Of a DNA stretch of 64,000 nucleotides, positions 32,624 through 41,004 are shown in pieces. Where the stretch lies: positions 230,582 through 294,581 of the forward strand of contig CADBJR010000001.1 of NCBI GenBank assembly GCA_902795065.1, in the 5' to 3' direction. Below the pieces are notes generated by a model. That model worked only from the letters and a program-made list of their open reading frames with translations. It searched no databases and had not been told where the DNA came from. Position 1 is the first letter of the stretch. Each line of letters begins with the position of its first letter. Made by a program: the position numbers and the translations under genes. This DNA comes from an uncultured Coriobacteriaceae bacterium (lineage in GTDB: Bacteria; Actinomycetota; Coriobacteriia; Coriobacteriales; Atopobiaceae).

Positions 32624-35374
32624 TCACGCCTCGGGAACGAGCATATCCAGCACGAACGGGAGGATTCCGCCCTTCTCGATATAGCGCCACTCCTGGGGCG
32701 TATCCACGCGCACGGTCGCCTGTGCGCGCTTGACGGTGCCGTCGGGTGCCGTGAAGCGGACCTCGACCGCGTGCGGGGCGCGTGCGGCGTCAGTCGGGAA
32801 CGCGTCGATGGAGACGGTCTCCTCGCCGGTGAGGCCGAGCGATAGCGCGCCCTCCCCCTCCGCGAACTGCAGCGGGATGATGCCCATCTGGACGAGGTTG
32901 GAGCGGTGGATGCGCTCGAAGCTCTCGGCGATGACCGCTTTGACGCCTTGGAGCAGCGGGCCCTTCGCCGCCCAGTCGCGGCTCGACCCGGATCCGTACA
33001 TCTTGCCGGCGACGACGACCAGCGGGACGCCGGCCGCGCGATACGCCTCGGCGGCATCGAAGATGGGCACGACCTCGCCCGTGAGGAGGTTCTCGGTGAA
33101 GCCGCCCGTGCGGCCGCCCGCCAGGGCGTTGACAAGACGGATGTTGGCGAAGGTGCCGCGTGCCATGACCTCGTGGTTGCCGCGACGGGCGCCGTAGGTG
33201 TTGAAATCCTTCCGCTCCACGCCGTGCTCGCCGAGATAGGCTGCGGCGGGAGAGCTCGCGGCGATGGAGCCTGCGGGCGAGATGTGGTCGGTCGTCACGA
33301 AGTCGCCCAGAAGCGCCAGGATGCGGGCGTCTTCCACGCCCACGGCATCCTGCTCTGCCGCGATATCGAAGTACGGAGCGCGCCTGATATAGGTCGAGGA
33401 CTCATCCCAGGCGAACGTGCCCGACTCCGACGAGGGGATCTCCTGCCACGCCTCGGAACCGTCGAACAGGCCCTTCATGCCCTCCTCGTACACGGACGGG
33501 TCGAGCACGCGCGCGAGCACCGCCTCGATCTCGTCGGCCGAGGGCATGATGTCCGCGAGCATGACGGGCTCTCCCCCGTTTCCCGCGGCATCGAATGACG
33601 CGAATCCCACCGGCTCGCGGTCGAGGTCGATGCGGACGGTGCCCGCCAGCGAATAGGCGACGACGAGCGCGGGCTGCGCAAGGTAGTTCTGCGCCACATC
33701 GGGGCTGATGCGGCCGTCGAAGTTGCGGTTGCCGGAGAGAACCGACGCGAAGTCGAAGTCCTTCGCCCGGCTCGCGATCAGAGGATTGATCGGACCCGAG
33801 TTCCCGATGCAGCTCATGCAGCCGTATCCGCACACCTCGAAGCCGAGCTGGGCGAGCGCCTCGAGCAGTCCCGCGCGCTCGAGCAGCACGCTCACGGCAT
33901 GGCTTCCCGGCGCGAGGACCTTCTTGACCCACGGCTTGGCGACGAGGCCGCGCTCCACGGCCTTCTTGGCCACGAGGCCGGCGGCGATCATCATCGCCGG
34001 GTCGGTGGCGGTGGTGCAGCTCGTGATGGCGGCGATGGCGATGGCACCGTTGCCGAGCACCGGATGCTCGGGGAACTCCGGCTCGAAGGTCGCATCGAGG
34101 TTGCGCCCGGCCGCTGCGCAGACCTCCTCGAAGCGTTCGCGGAGGCCGGAGATGGAGACCCGGTTGTGCGGGCGCGAGGGACCTGCGAGGCAGGGCTCGA
34201 CGGTGGAGAGGTCGAGCGAGACGGTCTTCGCGTAGACGCGGCCCTCAGGCGAGCCGAAGGTGCCCTGCGCACGGCAGTACGCCTCGACGAACGCGATCTC
34301 GTCGGCATCGCGGCCGGTGAGGGCGAGGTAGTCGAGGACCTTCCCGTCGACCGGGAAGAGCGTGGTCGTGGCACCGTATTCGGGCGTCATGTTGGCCACG
34401 CACGCGCGCTGGGTCGCGGTGAGCGATGCGACGCCGTCGCCCGTCGCCTCGACGAGCATGCCGACGACGCCTTCGGAGCGGAGCAGCTTGCATACGGTGA
34501 GGGCGAGGTCCATGCCCGAGGCGGTAACGGGGAGCGCGCCGGTGAGGTGCAGCTCCACCACCTGCGGGACGAGCATCGAGATGGGCTGCCCCAACGCGGC
34601 CGCCTCGGCCTCGATGCCGCCCACGCCCCATCCGAGCACGCCGATGCCGTTGGCGGTGGTGGTATGCGAGTCGGTGCCCACGAGGGTATCGAAGCATGCG
34701 GTCTCGATGTCGCCTGCCGCGAGGGCGTCGGTCCCCACGACGCGGCAGAAGCGCTCGATGTTCAGCTGGTGGCAGATGCCGCTGCCGGGCGGGACGATCT
34801 CGACGTTGTCGAAGGAGCGGCCTGCCCACTTGAGGAAGGCGAAGCGCTCGCGGTTGCGGTCGGCCTCGATGCGCTCGTTCGCCTCGCGCGCCGTGGCGAC
34901 CTTCGTCCCCGCGGGGAGCTCCGGGTGGGTGCCGGGTGCGGCGATGACGTCCTCGGCATGGTCGGCGATGACCGAATGGTCGATGATGAGCGTGCAGGGG
35001 ATCCCGGGGTTCACCAATGCGGGATCTGCTCCGCGCTTCGCCGCCTCATCGCGCATGGCGGCGAAGTCCACGAACACGGGCACGCCGGTGAAATCCTGGA
35101 AGAGCACGCGGGCGGGCATGAACGAGATCTCGTCACCCGAAGCCCCCGCGAGGCCCGCGTCGATGACCGCGCGGGCGAAGCGCTCGGCTTCCTCGTCGGA
35201 CCCGGCGTTGCGCACGACGTTCTCGAGCAGGATGCGGAGGGCATTCGGCAGGCGGTCTGCTCCGGGAATCCCCGAGATGCCGATGATGGTGCGGTTAATG
35301 CTTCCTGCGCTTAGCTGCGCGCCGGCGCGCGCGAGCCTTATGGCGCTTGAGAACTCTGTCTCGACGTGTGGCAT
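32624..35374 (-). CDS. acnA: aconitate hydratase
   Basis: 916 residues. Aconitase interconverts citrate and isocitrate. 4Fe-4S ligands are in ITSCTTATDP and GYGCMSCIGNSGP. Further family segments include LPNALRILLEN, DFTGVPVFVDFAAMRD, GTDSHTTTANGIGVLGWGVGGIEAEAA and YGSGSSRDWAAKG. The C-terminal swivelling domain is complete. The ATG at 35374 has an AAGGA site; it lies inside the end of the upstream P-type ATPase gene, giving an 80-nt overlap in another frame. No other TCA-cycle gene is in the window, so its role is probably in making 2-oxoglutarate and glutamate. Confidence 0.96.
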   Translation of the reverse strand: MPHVETEFSSAIRLARAGAQLSAGSINRTIIGISGIPGADRLPNALRILLENVVRNAGSDEEAERFARAVIDAGLAGASGDEISFMPARVLFQDFTGVPVFVDFAAMRDEAAKRGADPALVNPGIPCTLIIDHSVIADHAEDVIAAPGTHPELPAGTKVATAREANERIEADRNRERFAFLKWAGRSFDNVEIVPPGSGICHQLNIERFCRVVGTDALAAGDIETACFDTLVGTDSHTTTANGIGVLGWGVGGIEAEAAALGQPISMLVPQVVELHLTGALPVTASGMDLALTVCKLLRSEGVVGMLVEATGDGVASLTATQRACVANMTPEYGATTTLFPVDGKVLDYLALTGRDADEIAFVEAYCRAQGTFGSPEGRVYAKTVSLDLSTVEPCLAGPSRPHNRVSISGLRERFEEVCAAAGRNLDATFEPEFPEHPVLGNGAIAIAAITSCTTATDPAMMIAAGLVAKKAVERGLVAKPWVKKVLAPGSHAVSVLLERAGLLEALAQLGFEVCGYGCMSCIGNSGPINPLIASRAKDFDFASVLSGNRNFDGRISPDVAQNYLAQPALVVAYSLAGTVRIDLDREPVGFASFDAAGNGGEPVMLADIMPSADEIEAVLARVLDPSVYEEGMKGLFDGSEAWQEIPSSESGTFAWDESSTYIRRAPYFDIAAEQDAVGVEDARILALLGDFVTTDHISPAGSIAASSPAAAYLGEHGVERKDFNTYGARRGNHEVMARGTFANIRLVNALAGGRTGGFTENLLTGEVVPIFDAAEAYRAAGVPLVVVAGKMYGSGSSRDWAAKGPLLQGVKAVIAESFERIHRSNLVQMGIIPLQFAEGEGALSLGLTGEETVSIDAFPTDAARAPHAVEVRFTAPDGTVKRAQATVRVDTPQEWRYIEKGGILPFVLDMLVPEA

Positions 35375-37751
35375 AGCGGTCCTTAATCCGGGCGATCAGA
35401 CGCGACGTCCTGCCCCTCTGGGCGAGGTCGCGGTCGGCACGCGCATACAGGTACGTGAACAGTATGAGCGAAAGAAGGCCGATGAAGACCGCAAGAACCC
35501 AAACCGCAACACGATCGATAACCGTGTGGAAGAAGCCGCTGAACGCGAAGCAGCCCAGGACCATCAGGGCGGTGACCACGACGATCAGCGCGATGCGCAG
35601 CACCGAGAAGGGCCGCGAGATGAGCACGATGAGGGCGATGCCCACGATGGCGGTGAGCGCCATGCACAGCGTCGAGATCTCGCCGAAATCGAAGCCCAGG
35701 AAACGGCCCACGAGGATCGCGACGACGAGCGCGGCGACAATCGATATCGACGCGGGAAGCGAGCGCATGAGGACGTTCGCGAGGAAGCTCCCTTTCACGC
35801 GGTCCCTGTTGGGCTCGAGCGCGAGGACGAACGACGGGATGCCGATGATCGCCGTCGAGATGAGCGTCATCTGGATGGGGATGAAGGGGTACGGCGGCAT
35901 GACGATGCAGACGAAGGTGAGCAGCATCGAGTAGACGGTCTTCACGAGGAAGAGCGACGCCGAGCGCTGGAGGTTGTTGATCGAACGGCGGCCCTCGGCG
36001 ACGACCTCGGGGATGTGGGCGAAGTCGTTGTCCGCGAGCACGAGCTCGGAGACGTTGCGCGCAGCAGCGGAGCCGGATGCCATCGAGATGGAGCAGTCTG
36101 CCTCCTTGAGGGCGAGCACGTCGTTCACGCCGTCGCCGGTCATGGCGACGACATGGCGGCCCGCCTGCAGGTAGCGCACGATCGTGCGCTTCTGGTCGGG
36201 CGTGACGCGCCCGAAGATGCGCGCCTCGCGGACCGCGGCTGCGAGCTCTGCCTCGGTCGTGAGCTTCGAGGCATCGACGGCGAGCTCGGCATGCTCGATG
36301 CCCACCGACCGCGCGATGGCGGAGACCGTGCGCGGATCGTCGCCCGAGATGACGCGGAGCTCCACACCCTGATCGGCGAAGAAGCGCACCGTGTCGGGCG
36401 CGGAGGTGCGGATCTCGTCCTTGATCGCGATGAATCCGAGCGGCCTGACGGAGCCTGCCGCCTTGCCCGAATCGTCGAACCCGTCGACCTCGCAGGCCAC
36501 GAGCACGCGCTCCATCGCGTCGAAGCGCGCGAGCTGCGCGAGCGCGGGGTCCTTGGAATCGAGGATGAAGCGCGGGGCGCCCATGATGAGCGCGCGGCCG
36601 CCCTCGGTCACGCAGCCCGAGTACTTGTAGGCCGAGTTGAACGGGATGGCGCGGACGGCATGGTCGGCAGCGACGCCGTTGACGGAACCGTAGAGCAGGA
36701 TGGCGCGCGAGGTGTCGTTGGCGTCGAGGGCATTCGCCTGCGCGATCGTGACGAAGGCGCGCGCGGCGTCATCGGAGGCGTCCTCGCCCCCATCGGCGCC
36801 CGTCACCTTCGAGACGAGCATGCGTCCCGTGGTGATGGTGCCGGTCTTGTCGAGGCAGAGCACGTCGACGCGGGCGAGCGTCTCGACGCAGTAGCTCTGC
36901 TGCACGAGGACCTTCTTCATCGCGAGGCGCGTGGTGGCGATCGCGAACACCGTCGAGGTGAGCAGCACGAGCCCCTGCGGGATCATGCCGACCACGGATG
37001 CGACCGTGGAGAGGATGGCGTCGCTCACGCTCGAGCCGTCCATGAGCAGGGTGCGCAGGAACAGCCCGATGCCCAGCGGGAAGATGAGCAGCGTCGCCAG
37101 CTCGATGATGATGTTCAGGGTATCGAGGATCTCGGAGCGCGCAGGCTTGATGTACTTCGCCCCCGCATTGATCTTGGCCGCATACGAATCGGCGCCGACG
37201 CGCGTGAGGCGCGCCCACACCGAACCCGAGTCGACGAAGCTGCCCGAGAACAGCTCGGACCCGACGACCTTCTCGATGGCCTGGCTCTCGCCCGTGAGCA
37301 GGCTCTCGTTGAGCAGCGCGGATCCGGATACGACCACCGCATCGGCCGGCACCTGGTCGCCGCGGGCGAGCAGGACGACGTCGTCGAGCACGAGTTCCTC
37401 GAAGGGGAGCTCGACGGTCTGGGAGCCGCGGCGCACGCGCACCGTCTTTGCCGCGAGGATCGAGAGCTTGTCGACCATGCGCTTGGCGCGGATCTCCTGG
37501 AAGACGCCGATGACGAGGTTCGAGATCACGACGCCGATGAACAGCGCGTTCTTGATCTGGCCCGTGATGAGCACGAGCACGAACATGATCACGTTGATGC
37601 CGTTGAACAGCGTGAATGCATGGTCGGCGATGATCTGCCGCACGGTCTTGGTCTGGACGTCGGAGTTGGCATTGACCTTGCCCTGGGCTTTGCGCTCTGC
37701 GACCTCCTGTTCGGAAAGGCCTGCGATCATGTCCTGGGCGGTTTCATCCAT
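35295..37751 (-). CDS. cation-translocating P-type ATPase (CtpE-like)
   Basis: 818 residues. The phosphorylation motif LCLDKTGTITTGRM, the hinge TGDGVNDVLALKEADCSI and an actuator TGESQAIEK are present, with about ten membrane helices. The C-terminal PYPFIPIQMTLISTAIIGIPSFVLALEPN block resembles CtpE/YoaB-type ATPases of Gram-positives; mycobacterial CtpE imports Ca2+, but the ion here is unknown. The CPx motif of heavy-metal pumps is absent. The protein ends in a very basic tail (many Arg/Lys) that overlaps the acnA start. The start is ATG 37751; an ATG 7 codons earlier is possible, and neither has a strong ribosome site. Confidence 0.88.
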   Translation of the reverse strand: MDETAQDMIAGLSEQEVAERKAQGKVNANSDVQTKTVRQIIADHAFTLFNGINVIMFVLVLITGQIKNALFIGVVISNLVIGVFQEIRAKRMVDKLSILAAKTVRVRRGSQTVELPFEELVLDDVVLLARGDQVPADAVVVSGSALLNESLLTGESQAIEKVVGSELFSGSFVDSGSVWARLTRVGADSYAAKINAGAKYIKPARSEILDTLNIIIELATLLIFPLGIGLFLRTLLMDGSSVSDAILSTVASVVGMIPQGLVLLTSTVFAIATTRLAMKKVLVQQSYCVETLARVDVLCLDKTGTITTGRMLVSKVTGADGGEDASDDAARAFVTIAQANALDANDTSRAILLYGSVNGVAADHAVRAIPFNSAYKYSGCVTEGGRALIMGAPRFILDSKDPALAQLARFDAMERVLVACEVDGFDDSGKAAGSVRPLGFIAIKDEIRTSAPDTVRFFADQGVELRVISGDDPRTVSAIARSVGIEHAELAVDASKLTTEAELAAAVREARIFGRVTPDQKRTIVRYLQAGRHVVAMTGDGVNDVLALKEADCSISMASGSAAARNVSELVLADNDFAHIPEVVAEGRRSINNLQRSASLFLVKTVYSMLLTFVCIVMPPYPFIPIQMTLISTAIIGIPSFVLALEPNRDRVKGSFLANVLMRSLPASISIVAALVVAILVGRFLGFDFGEISTLCMALTAIVGIALIVLISRPFSVLRIALIVVVTALMVLGCFAFSGFFHTVIDRVAVWVLAVFIGLLSLILFTYLYARADRDLAQRGRTSRLIARIKDRYATRRDRVLKRHKARARRRAAKRRKH

Positions 37752-37790
37752 GGGTCGGTCGATACTCCACATTGCAGAAAGACAAGAAGA

Positions 37791-37866
37791 TGGTGCCCCC
37801 AGGGGGGATCGAACCCACGACCTTTCGCTCCGGAGGCGAACGCTCTATCCACTGAGCTATGGGGGC
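37791..37866 (-). tRNA. tRNA-Arg, anticodon CCG
   Basis: 76 nt including an encoded CCA. Acceptor arms GCCCCCA/TGGGGGC pair fully, the D stem is GCTC/GAGC, and the anticodon stem TTCGC/GCGAA encloses loop CTCCGGA with anticodon CCG (reads CGG). The T arm is GTGGG-TTCGATC-CCCCC, with one T-C mismatch in its second pair. A TATACT -10 box lies just upstream at 37879-37884. Confidence 0.95.
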
Positions 37867-37878
37867 ACAACGCATCCC

Positions 37879-37884
37879 AGTATA
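37879..37884 (-). promoter_or_regulatory. -10 box of tRNA-Arg
   Basis: TATACT on the minus strand, 12 nt upstream of the tRNA 5' end. No clear -35 hexamer is seen at 17 nt. Confidence 0.5.
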
Positions 37885-37909
37885 GCCCAGCGGCAGCATG
37901 CTCCCGTGA

Positions 37910-37942
37910 GAAACCTCGCTCCTTCGGAAACCTTTAGAAACC
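37910..37942. repeat. three GAAACC direct repeats upstream of the aro operon
   Basis: GAAACC occurs at 37910-37915, 37927-37932 and 37937-37942, in the divergent region between tRNA-Arg and aroF. A fourth copy lies at 45003-45008, in the only sizeable gap inside the aro operon, before the EIIB-aroQ gene. They may be regulator half-sites; this is speculative. Confidence 0.35.
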
Positions 37943-38047
37943 ATTTGATTAAAGCCGCCGCGAGCGCACGGGCGCGGTCCGCCGACGTGCTACCATCACG
38001 TGGATATCGGCACATCGCCGAGCAGATGCACGTCGAAAGGCCTCCCC

Positions 38048-39064
38048 ATGATCGCTGTCGTCAAGCAGTCCGCAAGCCCCGAGCAGCTCCAGCAGTTCAT
38101 CGCCTGGATCGAGGGGCGCGGGTTCAAGACCCACGTCTCGGTCGGCGAGGCCGAGACCATCGTCGGCATCATCGGAGACACCTCGCGCATCGATCCGTTC
38201 CTGCTCGAGAGTATGGACATCATCGAGCGCGTCCAGCGCGTCTCGGAGGCGTTCAAGAAGGCGAACCGCAAGTTCCACCCCGAGGACACCATCATCGACT
38301 GCGGTTACGGCGTGCTCGTCGGCGGCGGCCACTTCCAGGTCATGGCTGGGCCCTGCTCGGTCGAGGGCGAGAACCTCCTCACGATCGCGCGGGCCGTGCG
38401 CGCCGCGGGCGCGACCATCCTGCGCGGCGGCGCGTTCAAGCCCCGCACCTCGCCGTATGCCTGCCAGGGCATGGGCGAGGCGGGCCTCGACCTGCTCTGC
38501 GAGGCGCGCGAGGAGCTCGGCATGCCCATCGTCACCGAGCTCATGGATCCGCGCGACGTCCAGACCTTCATCGACCACGAGATCGACATCATCCAGATCG
38601 GCGCCCGCAACGCCCAGAACTTCCCGCTGCTCAGGGAGGTCGGCAAGACCGATATCCCGGTCCTGCTCAAGCGCGGCATCGCGGGCACCATCGACGAGCA
38701 CCTCATGGCCGCCGAGTACATCATGAGCGAGGGCAACGAGAAGGTCATGCTCTGCGAGCGCGGCATCCGCACCTTCGAGACCCGCACGCGCAACACCTTC
38801 GACGTGAACGCGATCCCCGTGCTCAAGAACCTCACCCACCTGCCCGTCATCGGCGACCCCAGCCATGCCACGGGCTATACGCGCTACGTGCGCCCCGTCG
38901 CCTACGCAGCGACCGCCGCGGGCGTCGACGGCCTCGAGATCGAGGTCCACGACAACCCCACCGAGGCATGGTCCGACGGAGCGCAGGCGCTCACGCCCGA
39001 GATGTTCGCGGATGCCATGAGGCGCATCTCCCTCATCCGCGAGGCTGTCACGGCGGAGGTCTAG
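38048..39064 (+). CDS. aroF: 3-deoxy-7-phosphoheptulonate (DAHP) synthase, AroF/AroG-beta type
   Basis: 338 residues. It condenses PEP and erythrose-4-phosphate, committing carbon to the shikimate pathway. An N-terminal ACT/ferredoxin-like regulatory domain (MIAVVKQSASPEQLQQFIAWIEGRG, ~70 residues) precedes the barrel, which has MAGPCSVEGE, RGGAFKPRTSPYACQG, ELMDPRDV, IQIGARNAQNF, LLKRG and GDPSHATG. This is the type Ibeta enzyme seen in Thermotoga and Bacillus relatives. The ATG at 38048 has an AAAGG site. It heads an operon encoding the whole pathway; aromatic amino-acid feedback through the N-terminal domain is expected from the family. Confidence 0.96.
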   Translation: MIAVVKQSASPEQLQQFIAWIEGRGFKTHVSVGEAETIVGIIGDTSRIDPFLLESMDIIERVQRVSEAFKKANRKFHPEDTIIDCGYGVLVGGGHFQVMAGPCSVEGENLLTIARAVRAAGATILRGGAFKPRTSPYACQGMGEAGLDLLCEAREELGMPIVTELMDPRDVQTFIDHEIDIIQIGARNAQNFPLLREVGKTDIPVLLKRGIAGTIDEHLMAAEYIMSEGNEKVMLCERGIRTFETRTRNTFDVNAIPVLKNLTHLPVIGDPSHATGYTRYVRPVAYAATAAGVDGLEIEVHDNPTEAWSDGAQALTPEMFADAMRRISLIREAVTAEV

Positions 39065-39925
39065 ATGGCACGCACCCTCGTCCCCGGACGCATCGGCATC
39101 GTCGGGCTCGGTCTCATCGGCGGTTCCTTCGCCCGAGCCTTCGCCGCCGCAGGCTGGGACGTCCGCGCGTGGAACCGCACGCGGTCAACGCTCGAGCTCG
39201 CCGAGATCGAGACCGTGAAAGGCGAGCTCGACGACGAGACCATACCCTCTTGCGAGCTCATCATCCTCGCAAGCTATCCCGCTGCGAGCATCGCCTGGCT
39301 CGCCGAGAAGGCCCCGCTCATCTCGGAGGGCGCCATCGTCATCGACATCGTCGGCGTGAAGCGCACGGTCGTCGACGACTGCAGCGCGATCGCCGCCGAG
39401 CATTCCTTCGCCTTCGTGGGCTGCCATCCCATGGCGGGCACGCAGTACTCGGGCTTCGCGCATGCGCACGCGGACATGTTCGCGGGCGCCCCGCTCGTCG
39501 TCGTGCCGCCCAAGATGGACGACTTCGAGCGCCTCGATGTGCTCGAGCGCCTGAAGCAGCTGCTCGAACCCTGCCGCTTCGGCAGCTTCATGCTGGTCTC
39601 CGCCGACGAGCACGACCGAATCATCGCCTACACGTCGCAGCTTGCGCACGTCGTCGCGAACGCCTACGTGAAGAGCCCCACCGCCCAGGACCACAAGTGC
39701 TTCTCGGCGGGCTCCTTCAGGGACCTCACCCGCGTCGCGCGCCTGAACCCCACCATGTGGACCGAGCTGTTCCTCGATAACGCGGACTATCTCTCCGCAG
39801 AGATCGGCTTCCTCATCGACAGCCTCTCCGCATACAAGGACGCCATCGACGCGGGAGATGCCGAGCGCCTGCACGATCTGCTCGCGGAGGGGAGCCGCCT
39901 GAAGCAGGAGGCCGAAAGACGATGA
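39065..39925 (+). CDS. tyrA: prephenate dehydrogenase
   Basis: 286 residues. It oxidatively decarboxylates prephenate to 4-hydroxyphenylpyruvate on the tyrosine branch. The NAD(P)-binding GLGLIGGSFARAFAAAGW is at the N-terminus, GCHPMAGTQYSGF holds the catalytic His, and TSQLAHVVANAYV with SFRDLTRVA forms the helical domain. There is no fused ACT or chorismate mutase domain. It begins directly after the aroF stop (TAGATG) and overlaps aroB by 4 nt. No prephenate dehydratase (pheA) is in the window. Confidence 0.95.
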   Translation: MARTLVPGRIGIVGLGLIGGSFARAFAAAGWDVRAWNRTRSTLELAEIETVKGELDDETIPSCELIILASYPAASIAWLAEKAPLISEGAIVIDIVGVKRTVVDDCSAIAAEHSFAFVGCHPMAGTQYSGFAHAHADMFAGAPLVVVPPKMDDFERLDVLERLKQLLEPCRFGSFMLVSADEHDRIIAYTSQLAHVVANAYVKSPTAQDHKCFSAGSFRDLTRVARLNPTMWTELFLDNADYLSAEIGFLIDSLSAYKDAIDAGDAERLHDLLAEGSRLKQEAERR

Positions 39926-41004
39926 GCGACGAGAAGATCCATATCGCGCCAACCTCAAGCGAGTACGACGTGATCGTGAGCGGGAACGGCCTGGATTGCG
40001 TGGGACAGTACCTCGCCCCGCTACTCCCTTCCCGGAACGTCCACATCATCAGCGACTCGAACGTGGCGACGCTCTACCTTGAGCGGCTGCGCTCATCTCT
40101 CGCCATGCAGTCAATCCAATCGACGTGCACCGTCTTCCCCGCCGGCGAGGCTTCCAAGAACCTCGCTACGCTCTCCGACATACTCGAGGACATGGCGGTT
40201 TCGGAGGTCACGCGCTCGTCCACCGCCATTGCGCTCGGCGGCGGTGTGACGGGCGACATGGCGGGGCTCGCCGCGGCGCTCTACATGCGCGGCATCCCCT
40301 ACGTGCAGATCCCCACCACGCTGCTCGCCATGGTGGATTCATCGGTGGGCGGCAAATGCGCCGTCGACCTCGCGGCGGGCAAGAACCTCGCGGGAGCCTT
40401 CCTGCAGCCGCTTTTCGTGTTCGCCGATATCGCAACGCTCAGGACGCTCCCCGATGAGGTGTTCGCGGACGGCTGCGCCGAGGTGATCAAGCACGCCGTG
40501 CTCGCAGATCCCGAGCTCTTCGGCATACTCGCCGAGCGTCCAATCAACAAGAATGATGACGACCTTTACCTCATGACCGTCATCGCCACAAACATCGGCA
40601 TCAAGCGGCGCTTCGTCGAGGCGGACGAGCGGGAGCAGGGTCAGCGCAAGCTCCTCAACCTGGGCCACAGCATCGGGCATGCCGTCGAGGCGGCATCAGG
40701 CTACACGATGGGCCACGGGCATGCGGTCGCCATCGGCCTTACCGCCATCGCCCGCGCATCCGAGCGGCTCGGATGGGCGGAGGAAGGGATTGCGGAGCGA
40801 ATCGAGGCCGTCGTCGCAGCTCATGGGCTTCCGACCCGGAGCCCCTATCCCGCGGAGGACCTGATCGGGTTCGCCCGTCTCGACAAGAAGGCCGATGGTA
40901 CGGGCATCACGCTCGCCATACCCGAGAGCGTCGGCTCCCCGGTCCTGAAGCATGTCTCAATGTACGGGTTCGAGCGCATCATCGAGCTGGGGATCGGCGC
41001 ATGA
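39922..41004 (+). CDS. aroB: 3-dehydroquinate synthase
   Basis: 360 residues. AroB cyclises DAHP to 3-dehydroquinate using NAD+ and a divalent metal. Motifs include GEASKN, ALGGGVTGDMAGLAAALYMRG, IPTTLLAMVDSSVGGKCAVD, GCAEVIKHAVL and the metal-binding LNLGHSIGHAVE and GHGHAVAIGL. The start ATG overlaps the tyrA stop (ATGA), and its stop overlaps aroA in the same way, so the operon is tightly coupled. Confidence 0.97.
   Translation: MSDEKIHIAPTSSEYDVIVSGNGLDCVGQYLAPLLPSRNVHIISDSNVATLYLERLRSSLAMQSIQSTCTVFPAGEASKNLATLSDILEDMAVSEVTRSSTAIALGGGVTGDMAGLAAALYMRGIPYVQIPTTLLAMVDSSVGGKCAVDLAAGKNLAGAFLQPLFVFADIATLRTLPDEVFADGCAEVIKHAVLADPELFGILAERPINKNDDDLYLMTVIATNIGIKRRFVEADEREQGQRKLLNLGHSIGHAVEAASGYTMGHGHAVAIGLTAIARASERLGWAEEGIAERIEAVVAAHGLPTRSPYPAEDLIGFARLDKKADGTGITLAIPESVGSPVLKHVSMYGFERIIELGIGA

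Noticed and set aside
34362..37937. An 1191-codon plus-strand frame opposite aconitase, the P-type ATPase and the tRNA.
   Set aside because: It runs through a tRNA gene and has no recognisable domain; the opposite strand explains the region.
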